From Kaistia terrae (GTDB taxonomy: Bacteria > Pseudomonadota > Alphaproteobacteria > Rhizobiales > Kaistiaceae), in NCBI RefSeq assembly GCF_026344005.1, contig NZ_JAPKNH010000014.1:32163-96162 (forward strand): DNA of 64,000 nucleotides, written 5' to 3'. Position 1 is the stretch's first letter; every line of letters begins with the position of its first letter. This document shows, one piece after another, positions 56,424 to 64,000 of the stretch. A model generated the notes under the pieces. The model saw only the letters and a program-made list of their open reading frames with translations, was not told where the DNA came from and made no database searches. Position numbers and translations under genes: made by a program.

Positions 56424-57671
56424 ATGAGAATTGTCGTGCTCGGCGCCGGTGTGATCGGCGTGACGACGGCCTGGTATCTGGCCGAGGCTGGACATCAGGT
56501 GACGGTGATCGAAAAGAATCCGTCGGCCGGGCACGGCACCAGCTACGCCAATGCGGCGCAGATTTCGCCGGCGCTTTCCTCGCCCTGGGCTTTTCCGGGC
56601 CTTGTCACCAAGGCCGCATCCTGGATCTTCGCCAAGCACGCGCCGCTGATCGTCAGCCGCATGCCGGATGCCGCGATGAGCCAGTTCCTCTGGCGGATGT
56701 GGCGCGCCTCCAGCGTCGAGCAATATGTGAGCGCTAAGCGCAACATGGTGCGACTGGCCGAATATTCGCGCGATTGCACCGATCTGCTCCGCGCCGAGAT
56801 CGGACTAAAATATGATGGCCGCCAGAAGGGCCTGATCGTTGCCTTCCGCGAGGCGGCGCAGGCCGAAGGCTACAAGCGCGATCTCGCCGTGCTCGATGAA
56901 TTGGGCGTGCCGCACAGGGCGATCGGCCGCGACGACCTGCTTGGGCTGGAGCCGAATATCGACCCGACCAGCGGCGTCATTGGCGGCGTGCTGCTGGAGA
57001 CGGACCAGACCGGCGACTGCTTCCTGTTCACCCAGGCGCTGGCGGCCGCATGTGCGGCGCGCGGCGTCACTTTCCGCTATGGTAAATCGGCCGAGAAGCT
57101 GGTCATCGAGCGTGAAAAGGTGCTCGGCGTCGTTGCTGGCGGCGAGACGATCGAGGCGGATGCCGTCGTGGTGGCGCTCGGCGTCTGGTCGAAGGGTCTG
57201 CTGGAACCGCATGGCGTCAAGGTACCGATCTATCCGGTGAAGGGCTATTCGCTGACGATCGACGCGCATTCGGACACAGTCGGCCCCGTCAGCACGGTCT
57301 CGGATGAATCGATGAAGGTCGGCCATACCAATCTGGAAAACCGCATCCGCGTCGGCGGCACGGCGGAACTGGCGGGCTATGACTTCTCGCGGCCGGAAAA
57401 GCGTTACGAAGGGCTGATCGCCTCGTTGAGGATGATGTTCCCGAAGGTGCCGGAGGCGGCGATCGCCTCGGCCGAGCGCTGGTCGGGCCTGCGTCCCGTC
57501 ACTCCGGATGGACCGCCGCGCATTGGCGTCAGCCGCTATTCCAATCTCTATCTCAACAGCGGCCACGGCACGCTCGGCTGGACCATGGCCTGTGGCTCCG
57601 GCCGCGCGCTGGCCGACCAGATTTCCGGCCGCCGCACCGAGGTCGATATCGCGCCGTTCGCGCCAGCCTAG
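56424..57671 (+). CDS. dadA: D-amino acid dehydrogenase (DadA-like)
   Basis: This 415-residue FAD-dependent oxidoreductase has MRIVVLGAGVIGVTTAWYLA (dinucleotide motif), IEKNPSAGHGTSYANAAQIS, which is diagnostic of DadA, and a C-terminal SGHGTLGWTMACGSGRALAD. It oxidatively deaminates D-alanine and other D-amino acids, passing electrons to the respiratory chain. The start at 56424 has GGGGAA upstream; earlier in-frame codons are not conserved. No alanine racemase gene is next to it. Confidence 0.9.
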   Translation: MRIVVLGAGVIGVTTAWYLAEAGHQVTVIEKNPSAGHGTSYANAAQISPALSSPWAFPGLVTKAASWIFAKHAPLIVSRMPDAAMSQFLWRMWRASSVEQYVSAKRNMVRLAEYSRDCTDLLRAEIGLKYDGRQKGLIVAFREAAQAEGYKRDLAVLDELGVPHRAIGRDDLLGLEPNIDPTSGVIGGVLLETDQTGDCFLFTQALAAACAARGVTFRYGKSAEKLVIEREKVLGVVAGGETIEADAVVVALGVWSKGLLEPHGVKVPIYPVKGYSLTIDAHSDTVGPVSTVSDESMKVGHTNLENRIRVGGTAELAGYDFSRPEKRYEGLIASLRMMFPKVPEAAIASAERWSGLRPVTPDGPPRIGVSRYSNLYLNSGHGTLGWTMACGSGRALADQISGRRTEVDIAPFAPA

Positions 57672-58234
57672 AGCTCTTTGCCTGGTCGCGGTTTCTTCGC
57701 TGGCCAAACGCTCTGGTGTTTCACGTGTGACGAATTTTGGGGATGGCGGCCGACTTTTGTCGGGCGTCATCCTGGAAACGGCCAGCCCGCTTCGAGGGCC
57801 GCTGCATCCCTTCCTCTCCCGGCCGGTTTGACTTTCCGGCCAGTGTGCTTATGTCTGAAGCACCATGTTGAAACATTCGACCTTTTGCCGTTCCCTGCTT
57901 CATGCAGGTCTTTTGATCGCGGGACATTAGCCCCGGGTTCGGCGTGCGCGTTCGCCCCGAACACGGGGCTTCTGCCAGCATGACATTTCCTACATTCCGC
58001 CCATACCGGTTCTGACCATCCACTGCATTCGCGGAAAATGGCCTGAGCCCTAGCCTTTCTCCGGTGCATGCCGCAGCGAACCTTGCCGCCGATTCCGGCG
58101 CGAGAGCAGCGCTTCGCACCAACCCCATTTCGGCGCCGGCTCTTCCCTTCGGGAGAGCGGAGCGCCGGACGACGAATTCAGGACGATCGCGCTTGAGAGC
58201 GGATCCTCTCTGCTCAATACTGGAGACGTAGACC
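57672..58234. other. 563-bp gap with hairpins and a half parS
   Basis: No protein-like frame is found. It contains TGTTTCACGTGTGACG (57717-57732), whose left eleven bases match parS but which has three mismatches on the right. A strong hairpin (14-bp stem with one mismatch) lies at 57929-57970, and a small CCTGC-TTCAT-GCAGG hairpin followed by TCTTTT is near 57895-57916. The remainder is featureless and includes the rnk promoter region. Confidence 0.55.
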
Positions 58235-58651
58235 ATGACAACACGCAGCGCCGGCCGCCTGAAGCCCCGTATCACCATCCTGGCTGCTGACCATGAGCGG
58301 CTTTCGACGCTTGCCCGGGCGGCGACGAACACGGTCCCCGATGTTGCCGCCGTGCTGTCGGAAGAGCTCGACCGCGCCCGGATCGTCGCCGATACCAAGC
58401 GCGCGCATCCCTTTGTCCGCATGGGCCATGAGGTCGAGTTCCGCGACGATGCCGCCGGCACCGTTCGCAAGGTGACGCTCGTCTATCCGGAAAATGCCGA
58501 TATCGGCCAAGGCCGAATCTCGGTCCTGACCCCGATCGGCGCCGCGCTCATCGGCGTCGGCGTCGGTGAGTCGATCAGCTGGGAGACCCGCAACGGCGAG
58601 ATCAAGCGCCTGACGGTTCTGCAGGTCGGCGGCGACGAGGCCGCCGCCTGA
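58235..58651 (+). CDS. rnk: Nucleoside diphosphate kinase regulator (Rnk)
   Basis: This 138-residue member of the Rnk/GreA-B family has a basic N-terminal stretch, a short coiled-coil part (ITILAADHERLSTLARAA, LSEELDRARIV) and a GreA C-terminal FKBP-like domain with HEVEFRDD and LTPIGAALIGVGVGESISW. Rnk binds RNA polymerase near the secondary channel. It lacks the long coiled-coil of GreA. It precedes the DedA fusion by 34 bp, so they could be co-transcribed. Confidence 0.88.
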   Translation: MTTRSAGRLKPRITILAADHERLSTLARAATNTVPDVAAVLSEELDRARIVADTKRAHPFVRMGHEVEFRDDAAGTVRKVTLVYPENADIGQGRISVLTPIGAALIGVGVGESISWETRNGEIKRLTVLQVGGDEAAA

Positions 58652-58685
58652 TGCAGCGAAGGGCGAACTTCGACGAGGCGCAGCC

Positions 58686-60740
58686 ATGAACAATTGGCTG
58701 CAGGACTTCGTCGAACTGGTCGCCCAGCATCCCCATTGGGCGGGGGTGCTTGTCTTCGTCACGGCCATGGCCGAGTCGATCGCCGTGGTCGGCATGTTCG
58801 TGCCGGGGACGGCGATCCTGATCGGCATCGGCGCGGTCGCCGGGCTTGGCGAGCTGCCGCTCTGGCCGATCCTGATCTGGGCCACGCTTGGCGCGATCGC
58901 CGGTGACGGCGTCTCCTATTGGCTCGGCCATCGCTACAAGGAACCGATCCGGTCGAGCTGGCCGTTCCGCCAGCGGCCGGAACTGTTCGAAAAGGGCGAG
59001 GCGTTCTTCCATCGCTTCGGTTCGATGAGCGTCGCCATCGGCCGCTTCGTGCCGGGCGTGCGCGCCATCATCCCGGTAGTCGCCGGCGTCGTCGGCATGT
59101 CGCCGCTGCGGTTTTACATCGTCAACATCCTCTCGGCGCTGGTCTGGGCGCCGGCGCATATCCTGCCCGGCGCCGGCATGGGGCTGGCGCTCGGCGTGCT
59201 CGGTTCGATCGCCGGCCGTCTCGTCGCCGTGGTGGTTGGCGCGCTGATCGCGGTCGGCCTCGTGGTCTGGGTCGTCCATCTCGGCGTCCGCTGGGTGGCG
59301 CCCGGCCTCAGCCGGCGCTATCGCCGCTTCGTCATCGGTTGTAAGCGGCGCGGCACGCTGTTCGACCGCGCTATCGTCTATGTTCTCGATCCCGACGATC
59401 CCGGCACCTCGACGCTGATCGTCATGGGGGTGGCGACGATCCTGCTGGCGCGCGGTTTTGTCGATCTGGCCGGTGACGTGCTGATGCGCGAATCGATCAC
59501 GCGCATGGATGCGGCCGTCTCGACGCTGGTGCAGGGCTGGCGAACGCCCGGGTTCGACACGGTGATGATCGTCATCACCAGCATCGGCGATGGCGTGGTC
59601 ATCATTCCTGTGCTGATCGCGGCGGTGGCATGGCTCCTGTTTCGCGGCAAGAGGAAGCTCGCCGGCGGGTTGCTGCTGACGATGGCGCTGGCGGCGCTGG
59701 CGGTGCCTGTCCTGAAGAGCGTCCTGCTCATTCCCCGGCCGATCGACCTCTATTCCGGCGCCGATTCCTTCAGCTTTCCAAGCGGTCACGCCACCGCTTC
59801 CGCCGCGCTCTATGCCTCGATCGCGTGGCTGGCGACCCACAACGCACCGCTGCGGCTGAAAATTCTCGGTTTTGCGCTGGCCGGCATTCTCGTTGGGTCG
59901 ATTGCCGCCTCGCGCATCTATCTTGCCGCGCACTGGCCGTCCGATGTCCTGGCCGGGCTGATGCTGGGCACCGCGCTCGCGGCCATTTACGCGCTGGTCT
60001 TCCGGCGGACGGACACAAGCAAGCTGCAGCCGCTGCGGCTGGTCGGGGTCGTCCTCGCGATGATCGTGGTGGCGGGCGGATGGCGGATCGCCACCAATTT
60101 TCCCAGCGCGGTGGAAGCCTATCGCCCGCGCGTCACGGAGACGACCTTGGTCGAGGCCAATTGGCTCGATGGTGGCTGGAGCGTGCTCGCGGCCGAGCGG
60201 GCGGAACTGGATGGTTCGGAAGGCGGCGCCTTGCCGCTGCAGGCCGATATCGACATCGCAACCCTGCGCGCCGCGCTGGCGGCGGCGGGCTGGCAGTCGG
60301 CGCCCGGCGGCGATGCCGTCGGATTTGCCCGCTTCCTGTCGCCGGATGCGGCGATCGGCGAATTGCCGCCGCTGCCGCTGACCCATGCCGGCCGCTTCGC
60401 CGCGCTGACGATGGTGCGCCCGCTCGGCCCCGATAGCCGTCTGGTTCTGCGCTTCTGGCCGACCACCCACCGGATCGAATCCGCCGCGGCCAACTATCCG
60501 ATCTATCAGGGGGGCCTGACCCAGGAACGTGTCAGCCATCCGTTCCGCCTCGCCACGCTGCTGCACGGCTCGGAGCTTGCCGCCGAGGCGCAACTGGAGC
60601 GGATCGGGCCGCTCGCCGGCACGAGCGGAATCCTTGTCCAGCCGCGCCGCCTTGCCGACCGTCCAGTCTTGCTGCTGGCCCGTCCGCAGCCATCTTTTCC
60701 CAAACCGCCGTTGGGATCGTCGGGCAGCGCAGCGCCCTGA
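58686..60740 (+). CDS. DedA-PAP2-LssY domain fusion membrane protein
   Basis: This 684-residue integral membrane protein has three domains. The N-terminal DedA domain (about 10-210) carries ESIAVVGMFVPGTAILI and the GRFVPGVRAIIPVVAG motif of lipid-scramblase-like proteins. A PAP2 phosphatase domain (about 245-460) has KSVLLIPRPIDL, SFPSGHATASAA and SRIYLAAHWPSDVLAG with the catalytic His residues. A C-terminal LssY-like soluble domain follows (about 490-670). It could move and dephosphorylate a lipid carrier, such as undecaprenyl phosphate. Substrate is inferred from family. Confidence 0.87.
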   Translation: MNNWLQDFVELVAQHPHWAGVLVFVTAMAESIAVVGMFVPGTAILIGIGAVAGLGELPLWPILIWATLGAIAGDGVSYWLGHRYKEPIRSSWPFRQRPELFEKGEAFFHRFGSMSVAIGRFVPGVRAIIPVVAGVVGMSPLRFYIVNILSALVWAPAHILPGAGMGLALGVLGSIAGRLVAVVVGALIAVGLVVWVVHLGVRWVAPGLSRRYRRFVIGCKRRGTLFDRAIVYVLDPDDPGTSTLIVMGVATILLARGFVDLAGDVLMRESITRMDAAVSTLVQGWRTPGFDTVMIVITSIGDGVVIIPVLIAAVAWLLFRGKRKLAGGLLLTMALAALAVPVLKSVLLIPRPIDLYSGADSFSFPSGHATASAALYASIAWLATHNAPLRLKILGFALAGILVGSIAASRIYLAAHWPSDVLAGLMLGTALAAIYALVFRRTDTSKLQPLRLVGVVLAMIVVAGGWRIATNFPSAVEAYRPRVTETTLVEANWLDGGWSVLAAERAELDGSEGGALPLQADIDIATLRAALAAAGWQSAPGGDAVGFARFLSPDAAIGELPPLPLTHAGRFAALTMVRPLGPDSRLVLRFWPTTHRIESAAANYPIYQGGLTQERVSHPFRLATLLHGSELAAEAQLERIGPLAGTSGILVQPRRLADRPVLLLARPQPSFPKPPLGSSGSAAP

Positions 60741-61019
60741 AACGCCCGGATCTGGGCACGCTTCCAACGCCGCGATGCGCCGCTCCCGTCCTTGCCGTCG
60801 GGGGAACAAGGCGGCCGGGAGGAGGGAGACCGTCGCTTAGCTAGCCGACTTTCGCGCCTGCGTTGCCAATCCGCGCAGCACCGCCTGTGGAGCCTCTGCA
60901 ACAGGGTACTCGAATGGTGAATTCAACCTCGGAATCAAACCATTCGTTAACGCTGTTCTTCGTATTCCTGAGCGACCAGCAACGGTCGGCCAGACCGCGT
61001 ACCAGGGTCAGCGACAAAC

Positions 61020-63578
61020 ATGCGTTCTTCCAATCGGCCTCCCCATCCTCTCGCCTTCATTCCAGCCGAACCGGCCGTGCCGCATTCGGTGGATCGGGAG
61101 GCTCCGCGTTATTCAAATCAACCCCGCGCGGCCGCCGCGCCGCCGGTCTATACGGCTCCCCAGCCCGAGCCTGTCGAGGCGCGCACCGCGCCCGTGACCG
61201 GGCCCGATGGCGAGCCGGTGCCCTCGTGGCTGCAGCCCTTCACAGCCGGCATGAACGCCCGGTTCACGCGCACGCCGGACTATCTGCGTCGTCCGCGCGG
61301 TCCCGCCGAGGACGAAGGCAGCGATGCCGAAATGTCGAGCGAGATCGTCGACGTGCAGGAGCCGGTCGAGGCGCCAGTTGTCGAATCCGCCGCTGTCGAA
61401 CCGGTGACCGTTGTCGAGGCCGCAGTCACAGAGCCGACGCCCGAGCCGGTCAAAACCGTTTCGCCGGAGCCCACCGTCGCCGACCGTCAGGCCGAGATCG
61501 TCGAGGCGTCGCGTCCTTCCAACATCCGCCGGCTGGAGCGCCTGATTCAGGTCGGTCGCGCCACGCCGCCGTCGCGCGCTATCGGCGTCGAGGAAGCGCC
61601 GGTCGAGATCGTGCCGCCGCGCGTCACCCGCCCGGTCGCCCCGACTGCGCAGGCGTTCATGAAGCCGACAGCGCCTGTCGTCACAGCTCCGGCCGCCCCG
61701 GTTGCTCGCGCTCCCGAACCCGTCCTGGCTCCCGTGGCCTCGGTCGCTGCGATTCCCGCGCTGATCGCGCCGGTTCTTCGCGCTCCCGAAACGCTGCTGC
61801 CTGGTTTCGTGCAGGCGTCGATCCAGGTCTGGTTCGAATGGCCGATCTGGGTCACGCCGGACCAGTCGCTGAGCCTGCGCGCCCGCGAATCCCGCCGTCT
61901 GCGTCGCGAAAGCGTCGTCGAGCCGGCTTTTGTGGAACCTGTTGTGGCGGAAGCGCCCGCGCCGCAGCCAGTGTCGGTTGCCGCGCCCGTCGCAACCCCT
62001 GCGGCCCCGGCCGTTGCCCCGGTTCGCTCTGAGACCGTCGTCAGCTTCCATACCGGCGAATATGAGCTGCCGCCGCTCGAGCTTCTGGCCGAGCCGCCGA
62101 TCAGCGAGCCCCCGTTCGAGCTTTCGGCCGAATATCTCGACCAGAACTCGACCTTCCTGCAGCAGACGCTGCGCGATTTCGGCGTTCGCGGCGAGATCAT
62201 CGACGCCAATCCCGGCCCGGTCGTCACGCTCTACGAGCTGGAGCCGGCCCCCGGCACCAAGTCGAGCCGCGTCATCGGCCTTTCCAGCGACATCGCCCGT
62301 TCGATGAGCGCGATATCGGCCCGCGTCGCCGTCGTCGAAGGTCGCAATGTCATCGGCATCGAGCTGCCGAACCAGAAGCGCGAGACCGTCTGGCTGCGCG
62401 AATTGATGGCGAGCCAGGATTTTGCCGAAGCCAAGGCCAAGCTCGGCCTTTGCCTGGGCAAGACGATTGGCGGCGAGCCGGTAATCGCCGATCTCGCCCG
62501 CATGCCGCATCTGCTCGTCGCCGGCACCACCGGTTCGGGCAAATCGGTCGCCATCAACACGATGATCTTGTCGCTGCTCTACCGGCACCGCCCGGAAGAA
62601 TGCCGCCTGATCATGATTGATCCGAAGATGCTGGAGCTTTCCGTCTATGACGGCATCCCGCATCTGCTCACCCCCGTCGTTACCGACCCGAAGAAGGCGG
62701 TAACCGCGCTGAAGTGGGCCGTGCGCGAGATGGAGGAGCGCTACAAGAAGATGTCGCGCCTCGGCGTCCGCAACATTGACGGCTTCAATGTCCGCGTCTC
62801 CGAAGCTCGCGCCAATGGCGAAGTCATCACCCGCACGATCGATACCGGCTTTGATCGCTCGACCGGCGAGATGACCCAGGAAGAGCAGGTCATGGACCTG
62901 ACCAATCTGCCGTTCATCGTCGTGATCATCGACGAGATGGCGGATCTGATGATGGTCGCCGGCAAGGAGATCGAAAGCGCTGTCCAGCGTCTGGCGCAGA
63001 TGGCGCGTGCCGCCGGCATCCATCTGGTCATGGCGACACAGCGCCCGTCCGTCGATGTCATCACCGGCACGATCAAGGCAAACTTCCCGACCCGCATCTC
63101 GTTCCAGGTCACGTCGAAGATCGACAGTCGCACCATTCTCGGCGAGATGGGCGCGGAGCAGCTGCTTGGCCAGGGCGACATGCTCTATATGGCCGGTGGC
63201 GGCCGCATCACCCGCGTCCACGGCCCGTTCGTGAGCGATCTCGAGGTCGAGCATGTCGTGGCGCATCTGAAGCGTCAGGGCCGTCCGGAATATCTCGACG
63301 CGGTCACGGCCAGCGACGACGAGGCCGATGAGGCCGCGCCGATCGAAGAAGATGTCGCCGTGTTCGACAAGAGCTCGATGGGCGAGGAAAGCGGCGATGC
63401 CTATGAGCAGGCTGTCGCCGTGGTGCTGCGCGACCGCAAGGCGTCAACCTCCTATATCCAGCGTCGCCTGCAGGTCGGCTATAACCGCGCCGCCTCGATC
63501 ATGGAGCGGATGGAACAGGAAGGCATCGTTGGCCCCGCCAACCACGCCGGCAAGCGCGAGATCTTTTCGGACCGCTAG
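61020..63578 (+). CDS. Second FtsK-type DNA translocase, without membrane domain
   Basis: This 852-residue protein starts with a long Pro/Ala/Val/Glu-rich N-terminus (about 1-370) with no predicted membrane helix, although [18 protein letters not shown] near 260-277 is hydrophobic. The FtsK motor shows GTTGSGKS Walker [13 protein letters not shown]alker B and the same [10 protein letters not shown] block as FtsK. A C-terminal gamma domain ends [20 protein letters not shown]. The motor-gamma half closely resembles the membrane FtsK at 24195-26750, so it is a paralogue. Its role and location are unknown. It has its own terminator. Confidence 0.92.
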   Translation: MRSSNRPPHPLAFIPAEPAVPHSVDREAPRYSNQPRAAAAPPVYTAPQPEPVEARTAPVTGPDGEPVPSWLQPFTAGMNARFTRTPDYLRRPRGPAEDEGSDAEMSSEIVDVQEPVEAPVVESAAVEPVTVVEAAVTEPTPEPVKTVSPEPTVADRQAEIVEASRPSNIRRLERLIQVGRATPPSRAIGVEEAPVEIVPPRVTRPVAPTAQAFMKPTAPVVTAPAAPVARAPEPVLAPVASVAAIPALIAPVLRAPETLLPGFVQASIQVWFEWPIWVTPDQSLSLRARESRRLRRESVVEPAFVEPVVAEAPAPQPVSVAAPVATPAAPAVAPVRSETVVSFHTGEYELPPLELLAEPPISEPPFELSAEYLDQNSTFLQQTLRDFGVRGEIIDANPGPVVTLYELEPAPGTKSSRVIGLSSDIARSMSAISARVAVVEGRNVIGIELPNQKRETVWLRELMASQDFAEAKAKLGLCLGKTIGGEPVIADLARMPHLLVAGTTGSGKSVAINTMILSLLYRHRPEECRLIMIDPKMLELSVYDGIPHLLTPVVTDPKKAVTALKWAVREMEERYKKMSRLGVRNIDGFNVRVSEARANGEVITRTIDTGFDRSTGEMTQEEQVMDLTNLPFIVVIIDEMADLMMVAGKEIESAVQRLAQMARAAGIHLVMATQRPSVDVITGTIKANFPTRISFQVTSKIDSRTILGEMGAEQLLGQGDMLYMAGGGRITRVHGPFVSDLEVEHVVAHLKRQGRPEYLDAVTASDDEADEAAPIEEDVAVFDKSSMGEESGDAYEQAVAVVLRDRKASTSYIQRRLQVGYNRAASIMERMEQEGIVGPANHAGKREIFSDR

Positions 63579-63624
63579 GGGGAACGTCGTTCCCGCTCTT
63601 AAAGAGACAGATCGATAGAGACAC

Positions 63625-63651
63625 AAACGGCGGCCCTCGGGCCGCCGTTTT
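63625..63651 (+). terminator. Intrinsic terminator after the soluble ftsK
   Basis: AAACGGCGGCCC pairs perfectly with GGGCCGCCGTTT over 12 bp around a 2-nt centre (in practice a 4-nt loop), then TTTTGCGTTTTG follows. It lies 47 bp after the stop. Confidence 0.9.
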
Positions 63652-63751
63652 GCGTTTTGTCGTGCGTTCGCGCTTCGCTGCGCCAGAAGACAATATTCTC
63701 TTGTCGAGGGGAGGCGCGGAACACCAGCCATCGCGCTGCGGAACTCCGCTT

Positions 63752-63830
63752 CCATCATCCTGAGAGGCTTTCGCATAAAGCCGTCTCGAAGGACGCACAG
63801 CCAGAATGCGGGATTCCCTTCGAGCCACGC
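63752..63830. repeat. Palindromic intergenic repeat, family B, copy 5 (partial)
   Basis: CATCATCCTGAGAGGCTTTC followed by AAAGCCGTCTCGAAGGACGCA matches the left half of the copy at 17651. The right arm is missing or diverged. Confidence 0.72.
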
Positions 63831-64000
63831 CACTCGAGGTGCGGACCGACTGGCACGTTGGCGGAGTCGGGGACGATTCTGCGAAGATTAACAAAAGTTA
63901 AGCATTTTCAGACGGTTACGATATCTGGCCGAGTTCCGCCGTTTCCACGCCAGAAGTACGGAGCTTGTCCACAAGGGCCGGTTCAACACGCGAGAAAGTA

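Larger units (their letters stand above)
63579..64000. other. 422-bp end region: terminator, repeat and unassigned DNA
   Basis: No protein-like frame is found. A terminator (63625-63651) and a family B repeat (63752-63830) are present. Near the edge TTAACAAAAGTTAA (63888-63901) is a CtrA-like box with six rather than seven central bases. Confidence 0.6.

Noticed and set aside
58602..60809. A long open frame opposite the DedA-PAP2-LssY gene (735 codons)
   Set aside because: Antisense shadow. The plus-strand frame has clear membrane domains and catalytic motifs.
61113..63266. A long open frame opposite the soluble FtsK (717 codons)
   Set aside because: Antisense shadow of a clear FtsK motor.
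63888..63901. TTAACAAAAGTTAA as a CtrA box
   Set aside because: The central spacer has six rather than seven bases and the gene it would control is off the window.

Overview
The window is chromosomal DNA of a GC-rich alphaproteobacterium, most likely of the Hyphomicrobiales (Rhizobiales). The main evidence is gene order. A rho-hemJ-hemE block faces ppsR across a putative replication origin, and mnmE-mnmG-rsmG-parA-parB-holA follows. Gene content also fits the group: PII-AmtB, an Omp25/31-like porin and two FtsK proteins. I cannot name the genus from sequence alone. I see no prophage, insertion sequence, CRISPR array or rRNA.

Layout. 1-12 kb is the origin-proximal core: ppsR (partial), a putative oriC with DnaA-box-like sites, two exact CtrA boxes and three GANTC sites, then hemE, hemJ, rho, a YyaL-type thioredoxin-fold protein, mnmE, mnmG, rsmG, parA and parB. 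Two parS sites lie at mnmG and inside rsmG. 12-26.7 kb holds housekeeping genes (holA, lptE, leuS, a PLP-homeostasis protein, an L,D-transpeptidase, a response regulator with a cyclic-nucleotide-binding partner, an SDR, an ArsR/SRPBCC pair, xth, a LolA-like protein and membrane-anchored ftsK). 26.9-36.9 kb carries an aminotransferase preceded by a CtrA box, glnK-amtB, tesB, a UbiH-type hydroxylase, a methionine aminopeptidase coupled to a ParD-like protein with a 19-bp inverted-repeat operator, a small proteostasis group and an outer-membrane porin.

37.2-38.1 kb contains two identical tRNA-Gly(GCC) genes, each with its own promoter and terminator. 38.2-44.5 kb is a sugar ABC transporter with an enolase-superfamily enzyme, divergent from a GntR/FCD regulator. 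44.8-53.3 kb is a complete seven-gene Wsp-type chemosensory operon (wspA-B-C-D-E-F-R order). It should couple a membrane sensor and adaptation enzymes to a GGDEF diguanylate cyclase. 53.4-63.6 kb holds a GMC oxidoreductase, a TupA-like ATP-grasp protein, a D-amino-acid dehydrogenase, Rnk, a DedA-PAP2-LssY fusion and a second FtsK with no membrane domain.

Two families of palindromic intergenic repeats recur through the window. The observations most worth pursuing are the complete Wsp operon in this lineage, the ParD-like/MetAP module with its operator, the CtrA-box origin together with the CtrA box upstream of the aminotransferase-ftsK genes, and the soluble FtsK paralogue.
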